Positions 1 through 8,801 are shown, counted from the first letter of the stretch. The stretch: DNA of 64,000 nucleotides from Lysinibacillus_B sp042920265 (GCF_042920265.1 NZ_JBDQZI010000009.1:1-64000), one strand, 5' to 3'. Notes: a model not told the origin generated them from the sequence alone. Program-made: numbers and translations.

Positions 1-1
1 A

Positions 2-118
2 GTCTAGTGATGATGGCAAAGAGGTCACACCCGTTCCCATACCGAACACGGAAGTTAAGCTCTTTAGCGCCGATGGTAGTTGGGGGCTTCCCCCTGTGAG
101 AGTAGGACGTCGCTAGGC
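2..118 (+). rRNA. rrf: 5S ribosomal RNA
   Basis: The sequence carries the conserved bacterial 5S core (AGAGGTCACACCCGTTCCC, then CCGAACACGGAAGTTAAGC, and near the end GAGAGTAGGACG). The ends pair as an 11-bp terminal helix between positions 2-12 and 108-118, which fixes the boundaries. The length of 117 nt is normal for Bacillales. It is the distal gene of an rRNA operon whose 16S and 23S genes lie before the window. Confidence 0.96.
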
Positions 119-126
119 ACAATCAA

Positions 127-158
127 AGGTCTGAGAATTTCTCAGACTTTTTTTTTTT
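127..158 (+). terminator. rRNA operon terminator
   Basis: The stem GTCTGAG (129-135) pairs with CTCAGAC (141-147) around a 5-nt loop and is followed by an uninterrupted run of eleven or more T. It lies directly after the 5S gene, so it ends the rRNA operon. Confidence 0.92.
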
Positions 159-1092
159 GTCTTTAATAAATATAATAAAATACGGTTCTATAATAATACA
201 TGCTATCTATTTTCAGAGCTGAGATAAATATTATTGGGTGTTTTTTATTTATTTCCATTCTTTTTAGGATGGAGGTGCTCTGAGTCATGTGGTTCAGCTA
301 TTATCATTCCAAATACCCTGTGATGATGCTTTCTTATATCTGCCATATCTACACGTTATCTACTCCTTATTCTCGAATCTAGCTGCCATATATACTTGAT
401 ACTCTCATCAGGGGTGTTTAGGCTGAACCCAACTGTAGCTACGATATTATAGACTGTAAGCTGGTCATATAAGAACATTGCGCTGTGAAGGAGGAGATGA
501 AGACGACATCGGTACATCGAGATAATCAGAGTAGTCCTCATGATGGAATTTGTCTTTAGTGTATTATGAAGCATAACTTCAATATATTTACTTACATTTG
601 TACATAAAATTAGAGGATCTGAAGCGACTACTTCAAATTTATTGACAACCGTATTTGTTGAAATAGGATTTTCAGTTAGTATTGTGTTTTTAGTGAAATT
701 TTTTTCGTAACGCTAGGTAAAAGTTTATCTCTCATAGGGGGATTTCCTAGTCCAGTAAGTGAATGAAGTGTGACATCTGTTTCTCATATGAGCACCTCCT
801 CTTTCAATTACCTAGCCATATATCATTAATAGGGATGTAATGCTAAAGTAAAATGTAATCTTCTATTCCCTCCATAGTAAATTCCAGAATAAAGGATTCG
901 GTAATTTTGATATGTTATGGCTGGTCTAATTTCGAAAATAAATTTGGATGTTCCCCATACTAGTGCTAACGATGGAGATTAAAGCTATGTGATTCTTCAT
1001 CAGTGTCTTGATAAATTCTAACTCGGACAGGGAGCTTCTATATGGAGCTAAAAACCAAATACATTCGGTACCGAATTAAGGAAATGAATATG
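159..1092. other. intergenic region after the rRNA operon, no convincing gene
   Basis: No open frame here looks like a protein family I know. Two very short frames follow good ribosome binding sites that share the 10-mer GGAGGTGCTC: 287-382 on the plus strand (31 codons) and 725-787 on the minus strand (20 codons). Neither peptide has a recognisable composition, such as a membrane toxin. I treat them as unproven and otherwise see only AT-rich, probably decayed sequence. Confidence 0.4.
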
Positions 1093-1138
1093 AAAAGAGG
1101 CAATTGATGAAAAAATCATCGGTCGCCTCTTTTTGTTG
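1093..1138. terminator. bidirectional terminator
   Basis: The stem AAAAGAGGC (1093-1101) pairs with GCCTCTTTT (1125-1133), with an inner GATGA/TCATC pairing. It has T-rich flanks on both strands. It is the nearest terminator downstream of the minus-strand LytTR gene. Confidence 0.75.
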
Positions 1139-1285
1139 TTAGTCTATGAGCAAATGAATTTTTGATATATTCCTTTATCAGTGATGTGTTTGAATTACTA
1201 ATCATAGCATAAAAATTCACTCTCACTTTAGCGTAAAGGGGCCCTCTTACGGAATATATGCGTATTTTGCTTCAGCTGAAAGCAG

Positions 1286-1957
1286 TTAAAATTCCAATAT
1301 TGTACGAATACTGTTCATGTACGATTGGCTTACAGGTAGCTCGGTGCCATCTTTCATTAAAATAATAAAATTCGATGTAATATCGCGTGAAATCTTTTTA
1401 ATAAAGTGAATGTTAATAATGTAAGATCGGTGAATCCGAATAAACATATGTGGTAATCGGATTTCTAGTTCTTTTAATGTCACCGATGTTTTATATTGCT
1501 CCCCGTTTCGATAAAACCATGTACGCTTTTGTAAGCTCTCAATATGTGAAATTTCCCCAATCGGTATGGGACTCCAATCTTCATTCTGTTTTCCTGTTAA
1601 AAAACGATAAGGCTCTTGTTTTTTTGGTGAAAATGTTGATGGTAATACGACGACAAGCGCAGCATTTCGACCATCAATTGTAATGGGATAACCGATAGCA
1701 TAATAAGGTGTGTCAAATAAAGAATTATCCATTACGGCGTCTAATTTACTTTGTGATTGTAAAACACGGTATGTGAGACTATCTTGCTTGACAGCTGTAC
1801 CTACCTCTAATTGAAGATCGTGGCTACCACCTTCAAAATATACATACGTATTCTCTACAGCTATCGCAATGGCTGCACTTTTTGGAATCCAATCTTCTAA
1901 TATAGTTTTATATTGGTCCAAGACTTTTCGATCAATAATGATATCCCCTTGTTTCAT
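1286..1957 (-). CDS. LytTR-family transcriptional regulator with N-terminal sensor domain
   Basis: The product is a 223-residue DNA-binding protein. The C-terminal ~100 residues match the LytTR domain: a beta-rich fold with the motif HMFIRIHRSYIINIHFIKKI and an ending LPVSQSYM. The N-terminal ~120 residues (KSAAIAIAVENTYVYFEGG, then a YYAIGYPI stretch) resemble a small-molecule PAS/GAF-like sensor rather than a response-regulator receiver, so it is probably a one-component regulator. I chose the second ATG (1957) because the AGAGGGGG site lies about 9 nt upstream of it, whereas the first ATG almost touches that site. It is divergent from aceA with about 217 bp between them, which makes control of the glyoxylate gene plausible but unproven. 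Confidence 0.82.
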   Translation of the reverse strand: MKQGDIIIDRKVLDQYKTILEDWIPKSAAIAIAVENTYVYFEGGSHDLQLEVGTAVKQDSLTYRVLQSQSKLDAVMDNSLFDTPYYAIGYPITIDGRNAALVVVLPSTFSPKKQEPYRFLTGKQNEDWSPIPIGEISHIESLQKRTWFYRNGEQYKTSVTLKELEIRLPHMFIRIHRSYIINIHFIKKISRDITSNFIILMKDGTELPVSQSYMNSIRTILEF

Positions 1958-2174
1958 ATAAAACATTCCCCCTCTGTATTATATGTATTTTTACATTTCA
2001 TCCCAACTATAAACTATTTCATCATTAATTTCAGGTGTTTTGTCAGAAAATAATGAAAAAAAATGAAGTCTGTTATATATTAATTTACAACAAGTATACC
2101 TGTTATGGAACAGTATTTAAAATGTTTTCTTAGCAGAGTATCTTATTAGACAATTGGGAAGGTGGAAATGTAAC

Positions 2175-3458
2175 ATGTCAACTCGTCAAGAAAAGATTGA
2201 AGCTCTACAAAAAGATTGGGCAGAAAACCCACGCTGGAAAGGCATCGAACGTGCATATTCAGCTGAAGAGGTAGTAAAATTACAAGGTTCAGTAGTACTA
2301 GAGCAAACATTAGCTAAACGTGGTGCAGCTCGTCTTTGGAATTCTTTACACACAGAACCATTCATCAACGCTTTAGGTGCCCTAACTGGTAACCAAGCAG
2401 TTCAACAAGTTAAAGCAGGTTTAAAAGCAATCTACTTATCGGGGTGGCAAGTAGCAGCAGACGCAAACCTTTCTGGTCAAATGTATCCTGACCAATCATT
2501 ATACCCAGCAAACTCTGTACCAGCTGTAGTTAAACGTATTAACCAAGCGCTACAACGTGCAGACCAAATCGACCATTCAGAGGGCCGTGAAGATGGTTTT
2601 GACTGGTTCGCACCAATCGTAGCAGATGCTGAGGCTGGTTTCGGTGGTCCATTAAACGTATTCGAGCTTGTAAAAGGCATGATTGAAGCGGGTGCTTCAG
2701 GCGTTCACTTAGAAGACCAATTAGCTTCTGAGAAAAAATGCGGTCACTTAGGTGGTAAAGTATTACTTCCAACTCAAAATGCAATCCGTAACTTAGTTGC
2801 AGCTCGTCTTGCAGCTGACGTAATGGGTGTTGATACAGTTTTAATCGCTCGTACAGATGCAGATGCAGCTGACATGGTAACTTCAGATATCGATCCACGC
2901 GATGCAGAGTTCATCACTGGCGAACGTACACCAGAAGGTTTCTTCCGTACAAATGCTGGTATTAAGCAAGCAATCGCTCGTGGTTTAGCATATGCGCCAT
3001 ACGCAGATCTAATCTGGTGTGAAACATCTCACCCATCTTTAGAAGAAGCTCGTGAATTCGCTACGGCAATCCACGCTAAATTCCCAGGGAAGATGTTAGC
3101 ATATAACTGCTCTCCATCATTCAACTGGAAAGCAAAACTTTCTGACGAAGAAATCGCAGAATACCAACGCGAATTAGGTAAACTTGGCTACAAGTTCCAA
3201 TTCATCACATTAGCTGGTTTCCACAGCTTAAACTACTCAATGTTCGAGCTTGCGCATGACTATAAAGACAACGGTATGGCTGCTTACTCTAAGCTACAAC
3301 AAGCTGAGTTCGCTGCAGAGTCTAAAGGTTACACAGCAACTCGTCACCAACGTGAAGTTGGTACTGGTTACTTTGATGAAGTATCACAAACAATTTCAGG
3401 TGGTCAATCATCAACAACTGCAATGGCTGGTTCTACAGAAACTGAACAATTCGCATAA
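2175..3458 (+). CDS. aceA: isocitrate lyase
   Basis: This enzyme splits isocitrate to succinate and glyoxylate, the first step of the glyoxylate shunt, in the cytoplasm. The 427-residue length and the catalytic motif KKCGH (residues 187-191, nucleophile Cys189) are diagnostic. Metal and substrate motifs such as PIVADAEAGFGG (147-158) and the NCSPSFNW stretch are also present. I use ATG 2175, preceded by GGAAGGTGG at about 9 nt; an upstream TTG at 2154 would lie before the binding site. The length and motif exclude the shorter methylisocitrate lyase PrpB. The usual partner malate synthase is present only as a 3' stump downstream (3635-3799). The upstream region holds a repeated CTGTTAT 30 bp apart (2070 and 2100), a candidate regulator site. 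Confidence 0.97.
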   Translation: MSTRQEKIEALQKDWAENPRWKGIERAYSAEEVVKLQGSVVLEQTLAKRGAARLWNSLHTEPFINALGALTGNQAVQQVKAGLKAIYLSGWQVAADANLSGQMYPDQSLYPANSVPAVVKRINQALQRADQIDHSEGREDGFDWFAPIVADAEAGFGGPLNVFELVKGMIEAGASGVHLEDQLASEKKCGHLGGKVLLPTQNAIRNLVAARLAADVMGVDTVLIARTDADAADMVTSDIDPRDAEFITGERTPEGFFRTNAGIKQAIARGLAYAPYADLIWCETSHPSLEEAREFATAIHAKFPGKMLAYNCSPSFNWKAKLSDEEIAEYQRELGKLGYKFQFITLAGFHSLNYSMFELAHDYKDNGMAAYSKLQQAEFAAESKGYTATRHQREVGTGYFDEVSQTISGGQSSTTAMAGSTETEQFA

Positions 3459-3506
3459 GAGATTGTTACAAAGAGTAGCGATTGCTTAAACAAATTGTAA
3501 TGATTG

Positions 3507-3541
3507 TACACTAATACTCTATTTACTAGAGTATTAGTGTA
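3507..3541. other. 15-bp perfect inverted repeat after aceA
   Basis: Positions 3507-3521 and 3527-3541 are perfect reverse complements (core ACTAATACTCT/AGAGTATTAGT) around a 5-nt loop. No T-run follows, so it is not a classical terminator. It may be a transcript-stabilising 3' hairpin or a protein site. A second, looser pairing (CTTCTGTAA at 3565-3573 with TTACAGAAG at 3600-3608) follows it. Confidence 0.6.
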
Positions 3542-3634
3542 TCTAATAAATGAAGCATCTTGAACTTCTGTAACGGCTAAGCCATTCCAGAGGGTAGCAT
3601 TACAGAAGAGCGATGCAAAGTAATGATATAAACC

Positions 3635-3799
3635 GTACTTGAAGTACTAGACGAAGAACTTGCAAAAATTAAAGAAGCTGTTGGGGAACAAGCTGATGAA
3701 AGTAGTCGTTATGCCGAAGCGACTGCACTTTTCAAACCTTTAATCGAGCAAGATGACTTTGTCGCTTTTCTAACATTACCTGGTTATGAAAAAGATTAG
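3635..3799 (+). pseudogene. aceB: malate synthase A, 3' remnant
   Basis: The 54 codons before the TAG at 3797-3799 read as the malate synthase C-terminus: VLDEELAKIKEAVGEQ, then RYAEATALFKPL and DDFVAFLTLPGY, ending EKD. These match the family's terminal helices, including the typical ending (L/F)LTLPAYE. A TAA at 3629-3631 lies just upstream in frame, and no start or catalytic domain remains, so about 90% of a ~530-residue enzyme is gone. Malate synthase would condense glyoxylate and acetyl-CoA. Its loss beside an intact aceA implies either another malate synthase elsewhere in the genome or a different fate for glyoxylate. Confidence 0.82.
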
Positions 3800-3997
3800 C
3801 TAATTCATTGTTTGTTAGACATGAAAACTCTACTATAATAATTCGTAAATTTTATTCATTTCCTACCATAATTTTCACGGAGTTGTGATAGGAGAAGACT
3901 TTTGAACATGGGTTTTGCCTCCCATTAAATAAAGTATATAGCGTTTAAACAAGGGGTCTATTATAAAGAATTGTGTAAGATTCTTATAAAAGGGGAG

Positions 3998-4039
3998 AAT
4001 GTCTTTCTAGTCATGATGGGACTAGGGAGACATTTTTTT
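3998..4039 (+). terminator. terminator before the aminotransferase gene
   Basis: AATGTCT (3998-4004) pairs with AGACATT (4028-4034), and inner CTAGT pairs with ACTAG. A run of T follows. It lies about 110 nt before the aminotransferase start. The rest of 3800-4147 shows only AT-rich sequence and no gene. Confidence 0.75.
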
Positions 4040-4147
4040 GTATAGAGAATATGGTGGAAATCTATAAATCTTCTTTCCATTGATAAAATTTTCAGAAAGT
4101 TATATGATGTGGTTGTGGGAGAGATTACCAAGAGGGGGCAATCGTAA

Positions 4148-5320
4148 ATGAAAAATAAAGAAATTCTACTCGTTCCAGGACCGACACCTGTTGTCGATGA
4201 AATTTATGAAGCGCTTGCAAGTGAAACAAGAGGACATACAGATGCACGCTTTGTGGCTATTTATAAACGTGCGATTGAAAATACAAAGAAATTATTTAAT
4301 ACAGATGGCGAAGTGTATGTAGTAGCAGGCTCTGGTACACTGGCGATGGAAATGGCCATTGTGAACACAGTAGCAGAAGGGGAGAGGCTACTTGTCATTA
4401 GTCATGGTTATTTTGGTGATCGATTCACGCCGCTTGCGAAAGCATATGGGATTGAAGTCGATGTACTGCAGGCTGAGTGGGGGAAACGTGTTGAAATGGA
4501 CGCAGTACGTGAACAGCTAGCCAGTCACACATACAAAGCTGTGACAGTGACACATGCGGATACGTCAACAGGGGTAGCATCTGACTTAGAGGCACTGATT
4601 CCACTTATTAAAGCAGTAGGCGCGTTAGCTATTGTAGATGGTGTTGTCGCAACGGCAGCCCTGCAAGAAGATATGAGTAAAGCATATGGTGGCAATGAAG
4701 CCTATAAAATTGATATCGCGTTAACTGGTTCACAAAAGGCGATTGGTGTACCACCAGGTTTAGCAATTATTGCATTTAGCAAACAGGCATTAGCTGCGCG
4801 TGAAGCACTAGAGACAGTACGTGCTTATTACGCAGACATTCATAACTGGCGCCCTATTATGGACAACCCAGCCAATTATTTTGCAACGCCACCGGTCAAT
4901 TTAATTTATGCGTATGATAAGGCATTGGAAATGGTGTTAGCAGAAGGGATGGAACAGCGCGAGGCACGTCATATCATGTATGGACGAGCAGTACGTGAGG
5001 CACTTCGTAGCTATGGTATGACGCCATTAGCAGATGAAGAGGTAGCAGCTGCGACACTCAGCTGTATGTTATATCCTGAAGGGGTAGAAGATGCTGCTTT
5101 CCGCAGTAGCTTAGCGAGCCGCGGCGTTGTTGTTGCAGGTTCGCTCGCACATTTAGCAGGCAAAGCATTCCGTATCGGCCATATGGGGAATACGACACCA
5201 GAGCAACTTGAAAAAGCGATTCGTTTAATTGGCGAAGTACTAATGGAGCAAGGTGTGCAGGTGGATATTGAACAGGCAGTAGATATACTACATCAAGAAT
5301 TCACTATTTATGTAAAGTAA
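4148..5320 (+). CDS. class V PLP aminotransferase, alanine-glyoxylate type
   Basis: The 390-residue protein is a fold-type I PLP enzyme of the serine-pyruvate / alanine-glyoxylate / (S)-ureidoglycine-glyoxylate aminotransferase group. It starts with the family's LLVPGPTPV motif. AGSGTLAMEMA (60-70) forms the cofactor phosphate loop, VDGVVA (164-169) carries the PLP-binding Asp, and TGSQKAIGVPPG (193-204) carries the Schiff-base Lys197. The start follows AGAGGGGGCAATCGTAA. Such enzymes typically move an amino group to glyoxylate, giving glycine. Its position beside aceA and a broken malate synthase suggests a glyoxylate-to-glycine route, but the exact amino donor cannot be read from the sequence. 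Confidence 0.88.
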   Translation: MKNKEILLVPGPTPVVDEIYEALASETRGHTDARFVAIYKRAIENTKKLFNTDGEVYVVAGSGTLAMEMAIVNTVAEGERLLVISHGYFGDRFTPLAKAYGIEVDVLQAEWGKRVEMDAVREQLASHTYKAVTVTHADTSTGVASDLEALIPLIKAVGALAIVDGVVATAALQEDMSKAYGGNEAYKIDIALTGSQKAIGVPPGLAIIAFSKQALAAREALETVRAYYADIHNWRPIMDNPANYFATPPVNLIYAYDKALEMVLAEGMEQREARHIMYGRAVREALRSYGMTPLADEEVAAATLSCMLYPEGVEDAAFRSSLASRGVVVAGSLAHLAGKAFRIGHMGNTTPEQLEKAIRLIGEVLMEQGVQVDIEQAVDILHQEFTIYVK

Positions 5321-5326
5321 AGAATG

Positions 5327-5365
5327 GGCGTCCCATATACAGCACGGGGCGCCTGTTTGTTGTTT
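5327..5365. terminator. hairpin between convergent genes
   Basis: GGCGTCCC (5327-5334) pairs with GGGGCGCC (5346-5353), with one G-T pair, followed by TGTTTGTTGTTT. It sits between the aminotransferase stop and the end of the minus-strand Sel1 gene and probably serves the former. Confidence 0.7.
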
Positions 5366-5370
5366 ATAAC

Positions 5371-7299
5371 TTACTCTCCACCAATCGATTGCTTTAACCA
5401 ACGAGTGGCTTCTACATAGTCTTGTGCCACTCCGAGCCCTTTTTTATAGAGCATACCGAGTTGGAATTGTGCTTTGGTATGTCCTTGGTTAGCGGAAAGT
5501 TTATACCATTTTGCCGCTTCTACATAGTCTTGTGGCACACCTTCACCCTGTGTATGCATTTGGGCAAGTTGGAATTGTGCCTTTGCGAATCCAGCATGGG
5601 CAGCCTGTTGAATCCATTTTGCTGCCTCTGTGTGATCTACGTTTACACCTAGGCCTTTATCGTAAATATTGCCGAGCTTGTATTTGGCTTCAATATGTCC
5701 TTGCTCAGCGGCTAGGCGATAACATTGACGTGCTTCATCATAATTACGCGTCGTGCCAAGTCCATTTTCGTACAATAATCCGAGCTCGAATTCGGCTTGT
5801 GTATGACTTTGATTGGCCGCAGCACGTAGCCATTTCAATGCTTCTGCGTAGTTTTGTGGAACAAATTCACCGTGTAAATAAAATAGAGCCAGTTCATACT
5901 GTGCTTCCGTGTGTCCTTTAATAGCTGCTCTTTTTAACCATTTAAAGGCGGCTTCTAATTGATTGTCTGCTTTATAAAGGAGTGCTAAATCAAAGCTTGC
6001 ACTAATATGTTCATTGGCGGCCGCTTTCGATAGCCATTCAATTGCATGCTGACTTGATTTTTTCGATGATTGCTGTTTATAGAAAAGACCGAGTGAATAT
6101 TGTGCATTCGTATGCCCTTCATTTGCCGCGACAGTGAGCCATTTAATCGCTTCTTTTTCATTTTTTTCGACACCGTTTCCAGCTTTATAACAAAGAGCCA
6201 GTTGAAATTGTGCATTTGTATGTCCTTGCATCGCCGCTTTTAAAAACCATTGCGCGGCTTTTGGCATATTTTGTTCGACCCCGCGCCCTTTACTATACAA
6301 GTAGCCCAGGTTGTACTGGGCACTCGGGTCGTCAGCGTTTGCTGCTTGTTCAAACAGCTCCTTTGCTTTTTTAAAGCTTTGTGTGACACCTGTGCCGTTA
6401 TGGTATAGGAAGCCTAAGTTATTTTGTGCACTCGTATTACCTTGTGAAGCTGCTAACTGATACCATTTAGCAGCTTCATAAAAGTCACGTGAAACCCCAT
6501 TTCCTTGATTGTATAAGGAGCCTAGATTATACTGCGCGTCCGCATTGCCATGTTTAGCAGCCATTTCATATAATGCCGCGGCCTGCTCGTAGTCTTGTGT
6601 GACACCTTGACCAAGTTGATACAGTACACCAAGTGAGTACTGTGCATTCGTATCCCCTTGCTCCGCAGCTAATGTGTACCATTTAGCGGCTTCCTCATAG
6701 CTTTGCTTCACCCCGCGCCCGTGATTATAGAGCACCCCAAGATTGTATTGTGCACTCGCATTTCCCTTATTAGCCGCAACTAAAAACCACTGGGCGGCTG
6801 CTTCGAAATCATCTGCCGCAAAGTCTACATCCATCATAGTATGATTCGATATTGTTTCATTCGGTTCATCGATGTTAAAAAAAGCAGAAGCAGCCAACTG
6901 TTCTCCTTTTTTGATACGATGTAAATACCATTCACAAATATCAATTAAATATTCAATAACGATTTTCGATGCTTTGGAATGAACAATGTCATTCGAAGGT
7001 GTAGCCGTCATTTTATATACTAAATTCATGAGTAAATAGATGCGACGTGGATGAATTTTTGCGATAAAGTTTTTGTTGTTTAATAAAAGTCGAATCGCTG
7101 TATGGGATACATGTTTCTTCATTTCTTTTTCATATAAATCTCGGATTATAATGCCGAGTGCAATTTTTGATTTTTGCAGAGACAAGCTAGGATTCGAAAT
7201 CGTATAGCGAGCAGCTGCTTGTAAGTGTTCAGCTAATGGTCGATGTGAATCTGGTATAGTATTGCATAATTGTGTTAGTACATCCCGGTCAATCGCCAT
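5371..7299 (-). CDS. Sel1/TPR-like repeat protein
   Basis: The 642-residue protein has about 13 tandem Sel1-like repeats of ~36 residues from about residue 165 to the end. Each follows the pattern AQYNLGxLYxxGxGVxxD followed by YxEAAKWYxxAA. Sel1 solenoids act as protein-protein scaffolds; the partner here is unknown. The N-terminal ~130 residues are helical and resemble DUF4145-type domains (a KALGIIIRDLYE-like helix and a WYLHRI end). There is no signal peptide or membrane segment, so it is probably cytoplasmic. I use ATG 7299, which follows AAGGGGGG at a good distance, rather than the GTG at 7320. Two repeats around residues 400-435 are degenerate (lacking the GxGV turn). It is monocistronic. 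Confidence 0.88.
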   Translation of the reverse strand: MAIDRDVLTQLCNTIPDSHRPLAEHLQAAARYTISNPSLSLQKSKIALGIIIRDLYEKEMKKHVSHTAIRLLLNNKNFIAKIHPRRIYLLMNLVYKMTATPSNDIVHSKASKIVIEYLIDICEWYLHRIKKGEQLAASAFFNIDEPNETISNHTMMDVDFAADDFEAAAQWFLVAANKGNASAQYNLGVLYNHGRGVKQSYEEAAKWYTLAAEQGDTNAQYSLGVLYQLGQGVTQDYEQAAALYEMAAKHGNADAQYNLGSLYNQGNGVSRDFYEAAKWYQLAASQGNTSAQNNLGFLYHNGTGVTQSFKKAKELFEQAANADDPSAQYNLGYLYSKGRGVEQNMPKAAQWFLKAAMQGHTNAQFQLALCYKAGNGVEKNEKEAIKWLTVAANEGHTNAQYSLGLFYKQQSSKKSSQHAIEWLSKAAANEHISASFDLALLYKADNQLEAAFKWLKRAAIKGHTEAQYELALFYLHGEFVPQNYAEALKWLRAAANQSHTQAEFELGLLYENGLGTTRNYDEARQCYRLAAEQGHIEAKYKLGNIYDKGLGVNVDHTEAAKWIQQAAHAGFAKAQFQLAQMHTQGEGVPQDYVEAAKWYKLSANQGHTKAQFQLGMLYKKGLGVAQDYVEATRWLKQSIGGE

Positions 7300-7509
7300 A
7301 GAAATCCCCCCTTGTATCACAACGTTCTCTTTCGATAAGTATTCTTTTTATCGGGTAGTTTAAGATAAATTCAATGTAAATTAGTATGATTTCCCAAATA
7401 TGTGCGCATAAAAGCCGTATAAAAATGGAAGCCCATTGAATTCTTTTTCCAACAACTATACAATTTTAAGTAAATAATCGGGTTTGTATTTGGGAGAGGG
7501 GCATACATA

Positions 7510-8217
7510 GTGGAAGATGTGATTGTCGTTATACCTGCATTAAATCCTTTGCAGTCATTTATTTCCTTTGTGGAGCAGTTGAAAAAAACAGCTGTGACCA
7601 AAATAGTCATTGTTAATGATGGCAGTGAAGAAAAATATGCACCTATTTTTAATGAATTTCGACAAGACCTGCAATGCATTGTCATTGATCATCTACAAAA
7701 TAAAGGAAAAGGGAGCGCTTTAAAATCAGGTTTTCATTATATTTTGCAGCATGAAAAAGACATAGCGGGTGTATTAACAGTAGGAGCACATGGGCAACAT
7801 ACGTTAAGCGATATACAATTGATGCTTGAATCGGCAAAATTGTTTTCAGATGGGATTGTGTTAGGGGTAAGGCATTTTGGCTCCAGAGAAATGCCTATGT
7901 TTAGCTTTCTTGGTAACCGAGCAGCGTCTATGTTGTTTGAATTGTTATTCCGTCGCAGATTGCTCGATATTCAAACAGGGCTCCGCTATATTCCAAGGAG
8001 TGAATTAAGCTGGCTACAAAAAGTACCTGGAGAACACTTTAATTTTGATACGAATATGTTAGTCGAGGCACTTCGTCGAGATGTCCCGATTTATGAGATT
8101 CCGATTGGTCACGCTAAGGTGCGTAAAAACTCTATTATGAATTACGATGAAATTATTGATCCGAAAAAAATGCTGCAGCAAATATGGACGACTTTTTTAG
8201 GAAATCGGAAAGTATAA
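7510..8217 (+). CDS. family 2 glycosyltransferase, dolichol-phosphate-mannose-synthase-like
   Basis: The 235-residue protein has the GT-A layout: VIVVIPALNP (4-13), IVIVNDGSEE (33-42), NKGKGSALKSGF (64-75) and a C-terminal QTGLRYIP motif. No transmembrane tail is present, so it probably works at the inner membrane face through partners. Oddly, the usual metal-binding DADGQH reads GAHGQH here, so both acidic residues of the D-x-D motif are replaced. This may mean a changed metal requirement or loss of transfer activity. The start is GTG 7510, preceded by GGGAGAGGGG. The gene stands alone with intergenic space on both sides. Confidence 0.83.
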   Translation: MEDVIVVIPALNPLQSFISFVEQLKKTAVTKIVIVNDGSEEKYAPIFNEFRQDLQCIVIDHLQNKGKGSALKSGFHYILQHEKDIAGVLTVGAHGQHTLSDIQLMLESAKLFSDGIVLGVRHFGSREMPMFSFLGNRAASMLFELLFRRRLLDIQTGLRYIPRSELSWLQKVPGEHFNFDTNMLVEALRRDVPIYEIPIGHAKVRKNSIMNYDEIIDPKKMLQQIWTTFLGNRKV

Positions 8218-8297
8218 GTTTACCCACCGGTATCTTTCTAAAAAATAGACCAAATTGATTGTGAGTGAAACTTTTTTTGCCGTTTTTCGTACATATT

Positions 8298-8362
8298 AAT
8301 AAGTACTACAGGGCTACCATTTATAATCCTTGCAGGGAATTCCTAATACTGTAGTACTTATT
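8298..8362 (+). promoter_or_regulatory. leader with 14-bp perfect inverted repeat
   Basis: AATAAGTACTACAG (8298-8311) is the exact reverse complement of CTGTAGTACTTATT (8349-8362), enclosing 37 nt. It ends 23 nt before the start of the DUF1232 gene, within its likely 5' leader. It could be an RNA fold that masks or presents the translation start, or a paired protein site. I recognise no named riboswitch class. Confidence 0.55.
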
Positions 8363-8385
8363 TTGGTGTGAAGGGAGCGTTTTGT

Positions 8386-8790
8386 ATGGATGAAAAGCAG
8401 TCGATGGAACAAATGATTGAAGATAAAGAGCAACATTATTCAGAGAAAGATTTTTTCAAAACGCTAAAAAAATATGGAACTAAACTCGGGTTTAAAGGAC
8501 TGCACACAGCAGCTACCTTATATACAGCACTAAAAAGTCCAAATATGTCAAAAGGCAATAAAATGATTATCCTTGGGGCATTAGGCTATTTCATTTTACC
8601 GTTAGATGTGGTAGCAGATATTTTACCGGTTGTAGGTTTATCCGATGATTTAGTCGTCTTAACAACCGCGCTAGCCAAAGTGTTTATGAGTATTGATGAT
8701 GACATGAAAAATGATGCCCATGCGTTATTAAAGAAAACGTTTGGTGAACGGTATGTATATGAAAAAACAGATATAGTTGATATGCAATAG
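8386..8790 (+). CDS. DUF1232 (YkvA-like) protein
   Basis: The 134-residue protein has a charged N-terminal helix. Residues about 55-105 match DUF1232: KMIILGALGYFILPLDVVAD followed by ILPVVGLSDDLVVLTTALAK, with the typical hydrophobic segment and acidic turn. It is probably membrane-associated, and the biochemical role of the family is unknown. I use ATG 8386, which follows GAAGGGAGCG, rather than the GTG at 8368. It is preceded by the inverted-repeat leader and followed by its own terminator, so it is monocistronic. Confidence 0.85.
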   Translation: MDEKQSMEQMIEDKEQHYSEKDFFKTLKKYGTKLGFKGLHTAATLYTALKSPNMSKGNKMIILGALGYFILPLDVVADILPVVGLSDDLVVLTTALAKVFMSIDDDMKNDAHALLKKTFGERYVYEKTDIVDMQ

Positions 8791-8801
8791 GACAAGTAAG
8801 G

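Noticed and set aside
356..574. 72-codon minus-strand frame after the rRNA operon
   Set aside because: No binding site, no family resemblance, and composition like random AT-rich sequence.
5371..7299. Regular ~108-bp periodicity that could suggest a DNA repeat or CRISPR array
   Set aside because: The period is 36 codons and comes from Sel1 protein repeats; the DNA units are diverged and lack spacer-repeat structure.
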